DNA of 40,880 nucleotides from Gammaproteobacteria bacterium (GTDB lineage Bacteria > Pseudomonadota > Gammaproteobacteria > GCA-002705445 > GCA-002716945), in assembly GCA_029246085.1 (NCBI GenBank), contig JAQWOB010000024.1, positions 1 to 40,880 on the forward strand, read 5' to 3'. This document shows positions 1-12,923 of the stretch, piece by piece (position 1 is the stretch's first letter; each line of letters begins with the position of its first letter). A model generated the notes under the pieces. It worked only from the letters and a program-made list of their open reading frames with translations. It made no database searches and had not been told where the DNA came from. The position numbers and the translations under genes are program-made.

Positions 1-63
1 AATTAATTAGTTTAAATTAAAAGCAAAGATCTGTAATAAGCTAGTTATCTGACATATATATAG

Positions 64-2553
<2,490 letters not shown>

Positions 2554-2557
2554 GGTT

Positions 2558-3064
2558 ATGGATTTTAAAAATATATTCATAGTTGGCTCAATGGGTTCTG
2601 GGAAAACTTCCATAGGAAAAATGCTGGCAAAAAATAACAATTTGTCTTTTCTTGATACCGATCATGAAATAATAAGAGATTGTGGATATAGTATTCCTGA
2701 TATTTTTAAAGAATTTGGCGAGGAACACTTTAGAGGCTTAGAGACTGAGCAGTTAAGAAAAATGAATTCCATAGAGAATCATGTTATTTCCACAGGTGGG
2801 GGAATAATATTAAGAGATGATAATAAAAAACTAATGAAAGATCTTGGTATTATAATTTTTTTAGATATTAATATTAATTCTCAAATAGATAGGGTTAAAA
2901 ATAGAAAAAATAGACCATTATTAAATAATAATAATTTAAAAGATAATTTATTATCTTTAAAAAAAACTAGGGATCCTATATATAAAAGTATTTCTAACTA
3001 TATAATAGATGTATCTGGAAAAGAAAGAGACCAAGTTATTAATGAAATACAAAAAATAATATGA
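2558..3064 (+). CDS. aroK: Shikimate kinase
   Basis: The enzyme phosphorylates shikimate at the 3-hydroxyl using ATP in the chorismate pathway. The Walker A loop GSMGSGKT is at 10-17. Asp33 and Asp35 in FLDTD fit the shikimate and Mg-binding acids. FGEEHFRGLE, STGGGIILRD and the lid arginine segment NRPLL follow in the usual order. At 168 aa the size is standard. An AAGG lies just before the ATG. The gene ends inside the aroB start (ATGA overlap of 4 bases), the classic aroK-aroB pair. Confidence 0.95.
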   Translation: MDFKNIFIVGSMGSGKTSIGKMLAKNNNLSFLDTDHEIIRDCGYSIPDIFKEFGEEHFRGLETEQLRKMNSIENHVISTGGGIILRDDNKKLMKDLGIIIFLDININSQIDRVKNRKNRPLLNNNNLKDNLLSLKKTRDPIYKSISNYIIDVSGKERDQVINEIQKII

Positions 3065-4137
3065 AAAAGATTTTATTTAAAATTGAAGGTAAAAACATAC
3101 CAATAATTATAGGTGATCGGATATGCAGTAAAGCTTCTATCTCAAAATATATTGATTACAAAGATGTTGTTATCATCACTAATACTAAAATAGCTAAACT
3201 TCATCTAAAAAATCTTGATAAATCTTTGAAAGGTTTTAATGTCAAAGCTCTTATCCTTCCTGATGGGGAAAAATATAAAAATATCTCTTCATTGAATAAA
3301 GTTCATGATTTTTTAATTAAAAATAAATTCAATAGAAACTTGACTATAATTGCTTTGGGTGGAGGAGTTATAGGTGACCTTGCAGGCTTTGCTTCAGATA
3401 CTTTCCTTAGAGGAGTAAACTTAATTCATATACCCACAACATTATTAGCTCAAGTAGATTCTTCTATTGGTGGAAAGACAGGAGTAAACCATAAATATGG
3501 TAAAAATTTAATAGGTAGTTTTAAGCACCCCGTGGCAATCTTTATTGATACAAGCTATTTAAAAACACTACCGCAAAAAGAATATATCTCCGGATTATCT
3601 GAGGTTGTTAAATATGGAGCAATTGGAAATAAAGTATTTTTAACATGGTTAAATAAAAATTCTAAATTAATTTTAGCAAGAGATTCTGATAGCATAATTA
3701 AACTAATTATAAATTCAGTTAAAGCAAAAATTTCTGTTGTTCAAAAAGATGAAAAAGAGTCAAATATAAGAGCTCATCTTAATTTTGGACATACTCTAGG
3801 GCATGCTATAGAGTCATCACTAAAGTACAAAGGTATCAGCCATGGAGAGGCAGTAAGCATAGGAATGCTATTTGCTTCAGCAATATCTGTAGAAAAAAGT
3901 GATTTAAAAATTGATGAATTTAACCTTATAGAAAACACATTGGCTAATTTCTCTTTACCAGTAAGAATACCTCCTTCTATTACATGCGCTAAAATTTTAC
4001 AAAATATGATATATGATAAAAAAAATAAGCAGGGCAAAATAAATTTTGTCCTACTTACGTCGATTGGTTCATGCGGCCTGAATGACCATATTAGTGATAG
4101 GTATATATTAGGATTGCTTAAAACTTTTCAATCATAA
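3061..4137 (+). CDS. aroB: 3-dehydroquinate synthase
   Basis: The enzyme converts DAHP to 3-dehydroquinate using NAD and a divalent metal, the second step of the shikimate pathway. The protein has LPDGEKYKN near 67, the NAD loop GGGVIGDLAG at 100-109, and the substrate-binding stretch HIPTTLLAQVDSSIGGKTG at 123-141. The likely metal ligands are Glu181, His244 (NFGHTLGHAIE) and His261 (HGEAVS). Length is 358 aa, as expected. It overlaps aroK by 4 bases and is followed 32 bases later by gltB. Confidence 0.96.
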   Translation: MKKILFKIEGKNIPIIIGDRICSKASISKYIDYKDVVIITNTKIAKLHLKNLDKSLKGFNVKALILPDGEKYKNISSLNKVHDFLIKNKFNRNLTIIALGGGVIGDLAGFASDTFLRGVNLIHIPTTLLAQVDSSIGGKTGVNHKYGKNLIGSFKHPVAIFIDTSYLKTLPQKEYISGLSEVVKYGAIGNKVFLTWLNKNSKLILARDSDSIIKLIINSVKAKISVVQKDEKESNIRAHLNFGHTLGHAIESSLKYKGISHGEAVSIGMLFASAISVEKSDLKIDEFNLIENTLANFSLPVRIPPSITCAKILQNMIYDKKNKQGKINFVLLTSIGSCGLNDHISDRYILGLLKTFQS

Positions 4138-4169
4138 ATGCATAAATAATATGCTAGTATCTAACTGAT

Positions 4170-7100
4170 ATGAAAAATAAATTTACACATAGCCAGAATG
4201 GTCTTTATAACCCTTTATTCGAGAGGGATAATTGTGGTTTTGGCCTAATAACTCAAATGGATGATATTCCATCCCATTGGGTTATAGATACCAGCATAAA
4301 AGCTCTGCAGAGACTGACTCATAGAGGAGCAATTTCTGATGATGGCAAGACCAGTGATGGCTGCGGCTTATTAATAAAAAAACCTGATTCATTTTTTAGA
4401 TCTGCAGCTAATGATATGGGTATTGAGCTAGGTTTAAATTATGCATTTGGTCCAGTTTTTCTAGATAAAAGTAATCAAAAAAAATGCATGGAAACTCTCC
4501 ATTTCCAATTGAGAAAACTAGGTTTAAATGTTGAGGGCTGGAGAAATGTTCCTACTAATAAAGATGCATGCGGAAAGGATGCTTTATCGAGTCTACCAAT
4601 AATAAAACAGGTTATTGTTACAGCTCCAGATGAAATGCTAGAGTCTGAGTTTGAAAAAAAATTATATATTGCGAGAGTACAGGCAGAAAAAATTTTAGCT
4701 GATGATGATATTTTCTACATACCAAGTCTCTCTGCAAAAGTTATTTCGTATAAAGGATTGATAATCTCAAATTATATCAAAGATTTCTATCCTGATTTAA
4801 CTAATAAGAAAATGAAAACATCTTTATGTGTTTTCCATCAAAGATTCTCAACTAATACATTGCCTCAATGGAAGTTAGCTCAACCATTTAGATATCTTGC
4901 ACATAATGGAGAAATTAATACTATCCAGGGGAATAGAAACTGGTATCTAGCTAGGCGGACTAAACTTAGTATTGAATCTCTTCCAGAATTAAATAAGCTT
5001 CATCCTTTAATCTCTAGAACTGATTCTGATTCATACACTCTAGACAATATGCTTGAACTTTTATTGGCTGGTGATATGGGAATATTTAGAGCGATGAGAA
5101 CATTAATGCCTCCAGCATGGCAAAATAATAAAAATATCGATGAAAAATTAAAGGCATGTTATGAATATCATTCTATGCATATGGAGCCATGGGATGGTCC
5201 GGCAGGAATAGTTCTTACAGATGGAAGATATGCGGCATGTGCACTAGATAGAAACGGATTAAGACCTGCGAGATATGTCATAACCAAGGACCGTCATATA
5301 ACATTAGCTTCAGAAATTGGAGTTTATGATTATAATAGTGAAGATGTAGTAGAAAAAGGCAGACTGGCCCCAGGTGAGATGTTGGCTGTAGATACTGAAA
5401 AAGGTGAAATTTTATCAACAGACCAAATAGATCATATTCTAAAAGATAGACACCCTTACTTGTCATGGTTGAAGAAACACTCTACAAAAGTTCCAGATTA
5501 TGAAGCTAAGAAAGAAGAGTCACTAAATTTTACAGACAACGAATTACTCTTATTTAAAAAATCTTTTACTGTTTCTTTTGAGGAAGAAAAAGAAATAATA
5601 GCTCCTCTTGCGGAAATTGGGCAAGAAGCAACTGGCTCCATGGGTGACGATACTCCCATGCCAGTTCTATCAAAACATAATAGATCAATATATGATTATT
5701 TTAGACAACAGTTTGCTCAGGTAACAAACCCTCCTATAGACCCATTGAGAGAGGCTAGCGTTATGTCGCTAGAAGTATGTTTTGGAAAAGAGAGAAACTT
5801 ATTCGAAGAATCTGCCAAACATGCAGATCGATTAATCCTTGGTTCACCAGTGTTAGATAGACAAACATACTTGTCAATATTAGCTTCAAAACAAAAGAAA
5901 TATCCTCATGATATTATTGATTTAAATTATGATGCATCACTAGATTTAGAAGAAGCTATTAATACAATATGTGACCGTGCAACCAGAAGTGTTAAAAAAG
6001 GTAATATAACAATAGTATTATCTGATAAAAAAATAAGTAAACATCAATTGATTATTCCAGCTCCCATGGCTGTAGGAGCGGTTCACCATAAGCTAATAGA
6101 TGCAGGATTAAGGTGTGATACAAATTTAATTATTGAAACCGGTTCTGCTAGAAATCCACATCACTATGCCGTGCTATTAGGGTATGGGGCTACAGCTATC
6201 TATCCATATTTAGCATATGAAATATTGAATGAGATGGTTGGTAAAAATAAAATTTCTGTAAAAAAATATGGTGAGTCTGTAGGTAATTATATAAAAGGGA
6301 TAAATAAAGGTATATTAAAAATAATGTCAAAAATGGGGATATCATGTGTCTCCAGTTACAGAGGTGCCCAGTTATTTGAGATCGTAGGTTTACATGAAAA
6401 AATAGTTGACCTATGTTTTAAAGATACCATTAGTCGTATATCTGGTTCAGATTTTTTAGATATACAAAAAGATTTAGAAGAAAACAGAGTTACTGCATGG
6501 GATGTATCTAAAGAAATAAAAACAGGTGGCCTTTTAAAATATGTTCATAATGAAGAACATCATGATTATAATCCAGATATTGTTAAATCTTTGCAGGAAT
6601 GCGTAAGCACTGGATATTACGAAGACTATAGAAAATATGCTGATCTTGTTAATGGAAGAAATCCAAGTTTTATGAGAGATTTATTATCTTTAAAATCAAC
6701 CTCAAAGAAAATTTCTATAACAAAAGTTGAGTCAATTAAAAAAATATTTCATAGATTTGATACAGCGGGAATGTCCTTAGGAGCCTTGTCACCGGAAGCA
6801 CATGAAGCTCTAGCAATTGCAATGAATACTTTAGGTGGACGCTCTAATTCAGGGGAAGGTGGAGAAGATAAAAAGAGGTTTAACACTAGTAAAAATTCTA
6901 AGATAAAACAAGTAGCTTCAGGAAGATTTGGTGTTACACCTCATTACCTTGTGAATGCAGAAGTAATTCAAATCAAAATTGCGCAAGGCGCAAAACCAGG
7001 AGAAGGAGGTCAGCTCCCAGGAGATAAAGTGAATGAGATGATTGCGGAGCTCAGATTTTCAGTACCCGGTGTAACTTTAATCTCACCTCCTCCACATCAT

Positions 7101-8624
7101 GATATATATTCAATTGAAGATTTAGCTCAACTTATTTTTGATCTCAAACAAGTAAATAGTAAAGCTTTGATATCTGTTAAATTAGTCTCACAAGCAGGAG
7201 TTGGTACTATTGCAGCTGGAGTAGCCAAAGCATATGCAGATTTAATTACAATCTCTGGATATGATGGAGGAACTGGCGCTAGCCCACTAACTTCGGTTAA
7301 ATATGCAGGGAGTCCATGGGAGTTAGGAATAAGTGAGGCCCATCAAACTTTAATGATGAATAATTTGAGGCATAAAGTTAGACTACAAACAGATGGTGGT
7401 TTGAAAACAGGATTGGATATTGTAAAAGGTGCAATGCTTGGAGCAGAAAGTTTTGGTTTTGGAACATCGGTAATGGTTGCACTAGGCTGTAAATATTTAA
7501 GAATATGCCATTTGAATAATTGTGCAACTGGTGTTGCTACTCAAAATAAAATTCTCCGCCTAAATCACTTCAGTGGTAGTCCGGATAGGGTTGCAAATTA
7601 TTTTAAATTTGTTGCGCAAGATGTGAGGGAAATACTTGCAGAATTAGGCTTCTCTTCATTAAGTGAAATTATCGGTAGAACAGATTTATTAAAACAAGTT
7701 AAAGGTAATACAGATAAACATAAAAAACTAAATCTAAAAAAATTATTAATATCAGTTAAAAATGGTAGCTCGAAGTACTGTACTACAAAATCTAATAAAC
7801 CATTTGATCAAGCTATTTTAGCCAAAAAGATTCTAAAAGACGTGCTTCCACTTATAAAGAAAAAAGAAAAGGCGATATTGTCTTATAAAATAAAAAACTT
7901 TAATAGAAGTATTGGTGCAAATATATCAGGAGCAATTGCTCGCTTATATGGTAATTATGGCTTAAAGAGTAAACCAATCACACTAAATCTTGAAGGGACA
8001 GCTGGACAAAGCCTAGGCGTATGGAATGCGAGTGGCTTAAACATCACTTTAACTGGTGATGCAAATGACTATGTTGGCAAAGGAATGGCTGGTGGAAAAA
8101 TTATTATTAAAGTACCAAAAATATTAAAAGAACTAGCAAGGAAGATGATTATTATTGGTAATACTTGTATATATGGGGCTACGGGTGGAAAACTTTTCGC
8201 AGAAGGTATTGCAGGAGAAAGATTTGGTGTTCGAAATTCAGGATGCACCGCAATAATAGAAGGTAGTGGAGATCATACATGCGAATATATGACTGGAGGA
8301 TCTATTATAGTCTTGGGTAAAACTGGTAATAACTTTGGCGCTGGTATGACCGGAGGTCTATCTTTTGTTTATGACGAAGATAATACTTTTGCTAAAAAAA
8401 TAAATACTGAATCTGTGGAAATAGCAAAACTATCAGAGGCAATGTTCATAGAACATCAAAAATATTTATTGAAGTCATTGAAAGAATATTATAAAGATAC
8501 TGGAAGCTATATTGCAAAATCAATTATTTTAAATTTCAAAGAAGAAATTAATAAATTTGTAATCATAAAACCAAGAGCTTCTGATTTTAAAAGTTTACTG
8601 GTGATACTAACCAAGGCTGCGTAA
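4170..8624 (+). CDS. gltB: Glutamate synthase (NADPH) large subunit
   Basis: This large subunit hydrolyses glutamine in its N-terminal amidotransferase domain and channels ammonia to an FMN site, where 2-oxoglutarate becomes glutamate. Cys22 (NCGFG) is the expected nucleophile, exposed after removal of a 21-residue propeptide. The central and FMN-binding domains follow, with GMSLGALSPEAHEALA and SGYDGGTGASP recognisable. Cys1107, Cys1113 and Cys1118 (CKYLRICHLNNC) bind the 3Fe-4S cluster. The C-terminus is the glycine-rich repeat helix domain. At 1484 aa the length is normal. The 32-base gap after aroB is the largest in this block, but I see no clear promoter in it. Its partner gltD is the first gene of the block. 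Confidence 0.97.
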   Translation: MKNKFTHSQNGLYNPLFERDNCGFGLITQMDDIPSHWVIDTSIKALQRLTHRGAISDDGKTSDGCGLLIKKPDSFFRSAANDMGIELGLNYAFGPVFLDKSNQKKCMETLHFQLRKLGLNVEGWRNVPTNKDACGKDALSSLPIIKQVIVTAPDEMLESEFEKKLYIARVQAEKILADDDIFYIPSLSAKVISYKGLIISNYIKDFYPDLTNKKMKTSLCVFHQRFSTNTLPQWKLAQPFRYLAHNGEINTIQGNRNWYLARRTKLSIESLPELNKLHPLISRTDSDSYTLDNMLELLLAGDMGIFRAMRTLMPPAWQNNKNIDEKLKACYEYHSMHMEPWDGPAGIVLTDGRYAACALDRNGLRPARYVITKDRHITLASEIGVYDYNSEDVVEKGRLAPGEMLAVDTEKGEILSTDQIDHILKDRHPYLSWLKKHSTKVPDYEAKKEESLNFTDNELLLFKKSFTVSFEEEKEIIAPLAEIGQEATGSMGDDTPMPVLSKHNRSIYDYFRQQFAQVTNPPIDPLREASVMSLEVCFGKERNLFEESAKHADRLILGSPVLDRQTYLSILASKQKKYPHDIIDLNYDASLDLEEAINTICDRATRSVKKGNITIVLSDKKISKHQLIIPAPMAVGAVHHKLIDAGLRCDTNLIIETGSARNPHHYAVLLGYGATAIYPYLAYEILNEMVGKNKISVKKYGESVGNYIKGINKGILKIMSKMGISCVSSYRGAQLFEIVGLHEKIVDLCFKDTISRISGSDFLDIQKDLEENRVTAWDVSKEIKTGGLLKYVHNEEHHDYNPDIVKSLQECVSTGYYEDYRKYADLVNGRNPSFMRDLLSLKSTSKKISITKVESIKKIFHRFDTAGMSLGALSPEAHEALAIAMNTLGGRSNSGEGGEDKKRFNTSKNSKIKQVASGRFGVTPHYLVNAEVIQIKIAQGAKPGEGGQLPGDKVNEMIAELRFSVPGVTLISPPPHHDIYSIEDLAQLIFDLKQVNSKALISVKLVSQAGVGTIAAGVAKAYADLITISGYDGGTGASPLTSVKYAGSPWELGISEAHQTLMMNNLRHKVRLQTDGGLKTGLDIVKGAMLGAESFGFGTSVMVALGCKYLRICHLNNCATGVATQNKILRLNHFSGSPDRVANYFKFVAQDVREILAELGFSSLSEIIGRTDLLKQVKGNTDKHKKLNLKKLLISVKNGSSKYCTTKSNKPFDQAILAKKILKDVLPLIKKKEKAILSYKIKNFNRSIGANISGAIARLYGNYGLKSKPITLNLEGTAGQSLGVWNASGLNITLTGDANDYVGKGMAGGKIIIKVPKILKELARKMIIIGNTCIYGATGGKLFAEGIAGERFGVRNSGCTAIIEGSGDHTCEYMTGGSIIVLGKTGNNFGAGMTGGLSFVYDEDNTFAKKINTESVEIAKLSEAMFIEHQKYLLKSLKEYYKDTGSYIAKSIILNFKEEINKFVIIKPRASDFKSLLVILTKAA

Positions 8625-8625
8625 G

Positions 8626-10326
8626 ATGAGTAGTCTTGATAGAGCATTCATTGATGATTTGCTTTCAAGAATTGATATTATTGAAGTAATAGGAAATGTA
8701 ATTCAATTAAAAAAACATGGTAGTGGCTACAAAGGTCTGTGCCCATTTCACTCTGAAAATACTCCCTCATTTAATGTGTCCAATACAAAACAGTTTTATC
8801 ATTGTTTTGGATGCGGTGCATCGGGAGATGTAATTAAATTTTTAAGGGATCATGACGGTTTAACATTTATCGAAGCAATTGAAAAGTTAGCTTATATGGC
8901 AAATGTAGAAATGCCCAAAGGAAATGATAATAAAAATGATGATAGCAAGACTTTATTAGATACGAATAAATTAGTTAATGAACAGTATGTAAAAAATCTA
9001 GAGAATGATATAAATGCAAAAACATATCTATTAAAAAGAAATATTAATGAAGATATGGCTCAAAATTTCAATCTTGGTTTATCAAAAGATAGTTGGGATA
9101 ATATTACTAATTTATTGGTTAAAAAAAACAAGATTAAGGAAGGAGTAGACCTTGGATTATTAGTTAAAAATAAAGATAAAACATATGATCGTTTTAGAAA
9201 CAGGATAATGTTTCCTATTAGAAATACATCAGGAAATATTATTGCATTTGGAGGACGAGCTTTAGATAAAAATGATAATGCTAAATATATTAATTCACCT
9301 GAATCAAAATTATTTTATAAAAGTAATGAGGTTTATGGGTTATTTGAATCGAAACAGCATATAAACAAAGTAGATCAAATAATAGTTGTAGAAGGATATA
9401 CTGATGTTATCGCCCTACACCAAAATGGTGTTAAAAATGCAGTTGCAGCGCTTGGTACTGCATTTACAAAATTTCATATTAATAAACTTTTAAGATATAG
9501 TAAAAATATAGTTTTTTGTTTTGACGGTGATATAGCAGGACAGAAAGCAGCATGGAAAGCTCTTGAAAACTGTCTCCCAGAAATTAGAGATGGAGTTAAT
9601 ATTGGGTTCAGTTTTATAGCAGATGGAAAAGATCCAGATGATCTGTGTAATGAGGATACCGAAGCATTTAAAACCATCATTGCTGACAGCATGGCTTTGT
9701 CTGAATTCATGTTTAATAGTATGAGAAAAAATCTTGATTTAAAAAAAGTTGAAGATAAAACAACTTTTACAAAAAATATAATTCCATTAATTGAAAAAAT
9801 TCCAAATGGATTATATAAAAAATTATTAAAAGAACAATTACTTGGTATAACAAAACTTTCGGAAGCTGATTTATTTTTAAAAGAAAAATCCTCGAAGGGC
9901 CAAAATACTATAAAAAATAATATAGCTTCGAATAACCTGGAATTAACAGATTCTTTAATTTTGTCGATTTTTTTAGAACATCCAATATTATTAGAGAAAT
10001 TTGGTAACCAAATTATTGATATAGTAAAAGATCCTGATGTTAAAGAAATGCTTGTTTCAATACAAGATATGAAAGTAAATAATACTTTTCAGTTAAATAA
10101 ATTTCTAGAAATTGAAGGAACCAAAAAGGATTTATTTTTAAAATATTCTTCAGAAAAAATGATGTATGCAGACGTTGACTCTGCTAAACAAACTATCAAC
10201 TCTATAATTAGCAATATAAAGGAGAAAACTTATGAATCTGAATATTTCAGTATACTTAGAAAATTTTCGGACGGTGTAGACTTAACTGATGATGAGAAAG
10301 CAGTCCTCAAAAATTTTAAAAAGTAG
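8626..10326 (+). CDS. dnaG: DNA primase
   Basis: DnaG makes RNA primers at the replication fork and works with the DnaB helicase. The zinc-binding domain has Cys39, His42, Cys60 and Cys63 (CPFH and HCFGCG). The TOPRIM catalytic core is visible as VVEGYTDVIALHQNG followed by FCFDGDIAGQKA and DGKDPDD. The C-terminal part, about 430-566, is poorly conserved, as is usual for the helicase-binding domain. The start is one base after the gltB stop, with AAGG within the end of gltB as a likely ribosome site. The expected neighbours rpsU and rpoD are absent: gltB precedes it and metK follows. Confidence 0.96.
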   Translation: MSSLDRAFIDDLLSRIDIIEVIGNVIQLKKHGSGYKGLCPFHSENTPSFNVSNTKQFYHCFGCGASGDVIKFLRDHDGLTFIEAIEKLAYMANVEMPKGNDNKNDDSKTLLDTNKLVNEQYVKNLENDINAKTYLLKRNINEDMAQNFNLGLSKDSWDNITNLLVKKNKIKEGVDLGLLVKNKDKTYDRFRNRIMFPIRNTSGNIIAFGGRALDKNDNAKYINSPESKLFYKSNEVYGLFESKQHINKVDQIIVVEGYTDVIALHQNGVKNAVAALGTAFTKFHINKLLRYSKNIVFCFDGDIAGQKAAWKALENCLPEIRDGVNIGFSFIADGKDPDDLCNEDTEAFKTIIADSMALSEFMFNSMRKNLDLKKVEDKTTFTKNIIPLIEKIPNGLYKKLLKEQLLGITKLSEADLFLKEKSSKGQNTIKNNIASNNLELTDSLILSIFLEHPILLEKFGNQIIDIVKDPDVKEMLVSIQDMKVNNTFQLNKFLEIEGTKKDLFLKYSSEKMMYADVDSAKQTINSIISNIKEKTYESEYFSILRKFSDGVDLTDDEKAVLKNFKK

Positions 10327-10358
10327 TGATTCTCTTAGATAATAGTCTAATTTAATGA

Positions 10359-10364
10359 TATATT
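10359..10364 (+). promoter_or_regulatory. Possible -10 element upstream of metK
   Basis: The 57-base gap between dnaG and metK contains TATATT here, with TTAGAT at 10335-10340 as a poor -35 match at 18-base spacing. A start about 13 bases before the metK ATG would follow. The gap is too short for a known SAM riboswitch and shows no strong hairpin. The evidence is weak. Confidence 0.2.
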
Positions 10365-10383
10365 AGTTTGAAATTAAAATATC

Positions 10384-11553
10384 ATGAAAGACAATTACTT
10401 ATTTACATCTGAAAGCGTATCACCTGGTCATCCAGATAAGTTAAGCGACCAGCTATCTGATGCTGTTTTAGACTATGTCTTTGAGTCAGATAAAGATGCT
10501 CGTGTTGCATGCGAAGTATTAACCAAAGGAAAGAAAGACACTCCAGGCACAATAGTTATTGCTGGTGAAATTACATCCTCTCATCCTCTAGAATTTGACG
10601 AGAAGCTTAGAAAAGTAATATGTGATATTGGTTATAACTCAAATGATTTAGGTTTTAATGGAAATAGCTGTGAAATTATTAGGTTTATAAATCAACAGTC
10701 AGCTGATATTAAAATGGGTGTTGACAGAGAAGACAAAAAGAAGCAAGGTGCTGGAGATCAAGGGCTAATGTTTGGTTATGCTTCTAATGAAACAGATGTT
10801 TTGATGCCTGCTCCAATATACTTCTCTCATAGATTAGTTGAAAAACAAGCTGAACTCCTAAAATCAAAGAAAGTTGACTGGTTAAGGCCTGATGCCAAAA
10901 GCCAAGTAACTTTTGTATATGAAGATAACAAACCCAAAGAAATTGATACTGTTGTCTTGTCAACTCAACATGATAGTACTGTAAATCTTAAAGAAATTAG
11001 AGAATTTGTGATTGAAGAAATAATCAAGAAAACAATACCAGAGAGATTTCAGACTAAAAATACAAAAATTTTTGTAAATCCAACAGGAAATTTTATTGAT
11101 GGTGGCCCAATGGGTGATTGTGGTTTAACGGGAAGAAAAATAATAGTTGATACATATGGTGGAATGGCTAGGCATGGTGGCGGAGCATTTTCTGGGAAAG
11201 ACCCATCTAAAGTAGATAGATCAGCAGCATATATATCTAGATATGTTGCAAAAAATATCGTTGCTGCTGGATTAGCAGATAAATGTGAAATACAGTTATC
11301 TTATGCAATTGGGATAGCTAAACCAACATCAATTTCAATAGATACATTTGGTACTGGAAAGATTAGTGATAAAGATATTTCTAGAATCGTTAATGAAGTT
11401 TTTGATTTAACTCCATATGGAATAACTGAGACACTTGATTTATTAAATAGGAAATATCAGCCTACTGCTGCTTTTGGTCATTTTGGGCGAGAAGGAGAAA
11501 ATTTTACTTGGGAACAGACCAATAAGGTTGATATACTAAAAAACGCATTGTAA
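10384..11553 (+). CDS. metK: S-adenosylmethionine synthetase
   Basis: MetK makes SAM from methionine and ATP. His16 and Asp18 in [11 protein letters not shown] bind ATP and Mg. The family signature [12 protein letters not shown] starts near residue 122. The C-terminal half holds [20 protein letters not shown] and the nearby GGGAFSGKD, the second signature. At 389 aa the length is typical. The gene is followed 26 bases later by ahcY, a common betaproteobacterial pairing that couples SAM supply to removal of its product SAH. Confidence 0.97.
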   Translation: MKDNYLFTSESVSPGHPDKLSDQLSDAVLDYVFESDKDARVACEVLTKGKKDTPGTIVIAGEITSSHPLEFDEKLRKVICDIGYNSNDLGFNGNSCEIIRFINQQSADIKMGVDREDKKKQGAGDQGLMFGYASNETDVLMPAPIYFSHRLVEKQAELLKSKKVDWLRPDAKSQVTFVYEDNKPKEIDTVVLSTQHDSTVNLKEIREFVIEEIIKKTIPERFQTKNTKIFVNPTGNFIDGGPMGDCGLTGRKIIVDTYGGMARHGGGAFSGKDPSKVDRSAAYISRYVAKNIVAAGLADKCEIQLSYAIGIAKPTSISIDTFGTGKISDKDISRIVNEVFDLTPYGITETLDLLNRKYQPTAAFGHFGREGENFTWEQTNKVDILKNAL

Positions 11554-11579
11554 ATAAGAATATACTAGGAAAAAACATT

Positions 11580-12893
11580 ATGAAAACTGATGAAATTAAA
11601 AAAATTGGGACAGACTATAAAGTTGCAGATATCTCTCTTGCGGAGTTTGGGCACAAAGAAATCAGAATAGCTGAAACTGAAATGCCAGGCTTAATGTCTC
11701 TCAGAGAAGAGTATAAAGGAAAAAATCCTCTCAAAGGGGCCAGAATTATTGGCTGTCTTCATATGACTATCCAGACCGCAGTATTAATTGAAACCTTAGT
11801 AGATTTGGGTGCTGATGTACGCTGGTCATCTTGCAATATATTTTCAACACAAGATCATGCGGCAGCGGCAATTGCTAGCCAAGATATTCCAGTATTTGCA
11901 TGGAAAGGAGAGACTGAAGAAGAATATAGATGGTGTATTGATCAATCTATCAATGGGCTTGATGGATGGAAACCTAATATGCTGCTAGATGATGGTGGTG
12001 ATTTAACCGGAATTATTCATCAAGATCATGAAACTCTTTTAGAAGATATTTTAGGAGTATCCGAGGAAACAACAACCGGTGTTCATCGTCTCTATGAAAT
12101 GGAAAAAAATGGTGAGCTTAAAATGCCAGCAATGAATGTTAATGATTCTGTTACTAAGTCTAAATTTGATAACCTTTATGGTTGTAGAGAATCATTGGTA
12201 GATGGAATCAAAAGAGCCACAGATACTATGATAGCTGGTAAAATAGCTATTGTATGTGGTTATGGTGATGTAGGGAAAGGTTCTGCTGGATCTCTTAGAG
12301 GTTTAGGAGCAAATGTATTAATCACTGAAGTTGATCCTATATGCGCACTACAAGCATCAATGGAAGGTTACAAGGTTGTAGATATTAATGATTATATTGA
12401 AGAAATTGATATATTTGTCACAGCTACTGGTAATTTTAATGTAATTGATCATGACCAAATGGTTAAAATGAAAAACGGGGCAATAGTTTGTAATATTGGT
12501 CACTTTGATAATGAAATAGATGTTGAAGGATTAAAAAAATATGAATGGGAAAACATTAAACCACAGGTTGATCATATAATTTTTCCAGATGGTAAAAGAA
12601 TAATTCTTCTAGCGGAAGGAAGATTAATTAATCTTGGATGTGCTACTGGTCATCCCAGTTTTGTAATGTCATGTTCGTTCACCAACCAAGTTATGGCTCA
12701 AATAGAGCTATGGGAAAATCATAAAAATTATGAAAATAAAGTTTATGTGTTACCAAAAGATTTAGATGAGAAGGTAGCTAGGCTCCATTTAGACAAGCTA
12801 GGTGTGAAGTTAACTAAGTTAACTAAAGAGCAAGCAGACTACATAAGTGTTGATGAGCATGGTCCGTATAAAAAAGATACTTATAGATATTAG
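11580..12893 (+). CDS. ahcY: S-adenosylhomocysteine hydrolase
   Basis: The enzyme splits SAH into adenosine and homocysteine, relieving inhibition of methyltransferases. It shows [13 protein letters not shown] at the N-terminus, the catalytic segment [14 protein letters not shown], the NAD motif [13 protein letters not shown] near 226-238, and the C-terminus KKDTYRY, whose lysine and tyrosine reach the neighbouring subunit's NAD site. At 437 aa it lacks the roughly 40-residue insertion that many proteobacterial forms carry before [10 protein letters not shown]; here only a short linker ([11 protein letters not shown]) is present. No SAH riboswitch fits in the 26-base leader. No metF follows, unlike in many betaproteobacteria. 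Confidence 0.97.
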   Translation: MKTDEIKKIGTDYKVADISLAEFGHKEIRIAETEMPGLMSLREEYKGKNPLKGARIIGCLHMTIQTAVLIETLVDLGADVRWSSCNIFSTQDHAAAAIASQDIPVFAWKGETEEEYRWCIDQSINGLDGWKPNMLLDDGGDLTGIIHQDHETLLEDILGVSEETTTGVHRLYEMEKNGELKMPAMNVNDSVTKSKFDNLYGCRESLVDGIKRATDTMIAGKIAIVCGYGDVGKGSAGSLRGLGANVLITEVDPICALQASMEGYKVVDINDYIEEIDIFVTATGNFNVIDHDQMVKMKNGAIVCNIGHFDNEIDVEGLKKYEWENIKPQVDHIIFPDGKRIILLAEGRLINLGCATGHPSFVMSCSFTNQVMAQIELWENHKNYENKVYVLPKDLDEKVARLHLDKLGVKLTKLTKEQADYISVDEHGPYKKDTYRY

Positions 12894-12923
12894 ATCTTAA
12901 ATATTTTTACGTACTATTACTGA

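Noticed and set aside
10327-10383. SAM riboswitch before metK
   Set aside because: The gap is 57 bases, without the pairing or conserved bases of known SAM riboswitches that I can recognise.
11554-11579. SAH riboswitch before ahcY
   Set aside because: Common in betaproteobacteria, but 26 AT-rich bases cannot hold it and no conserved core is seen.
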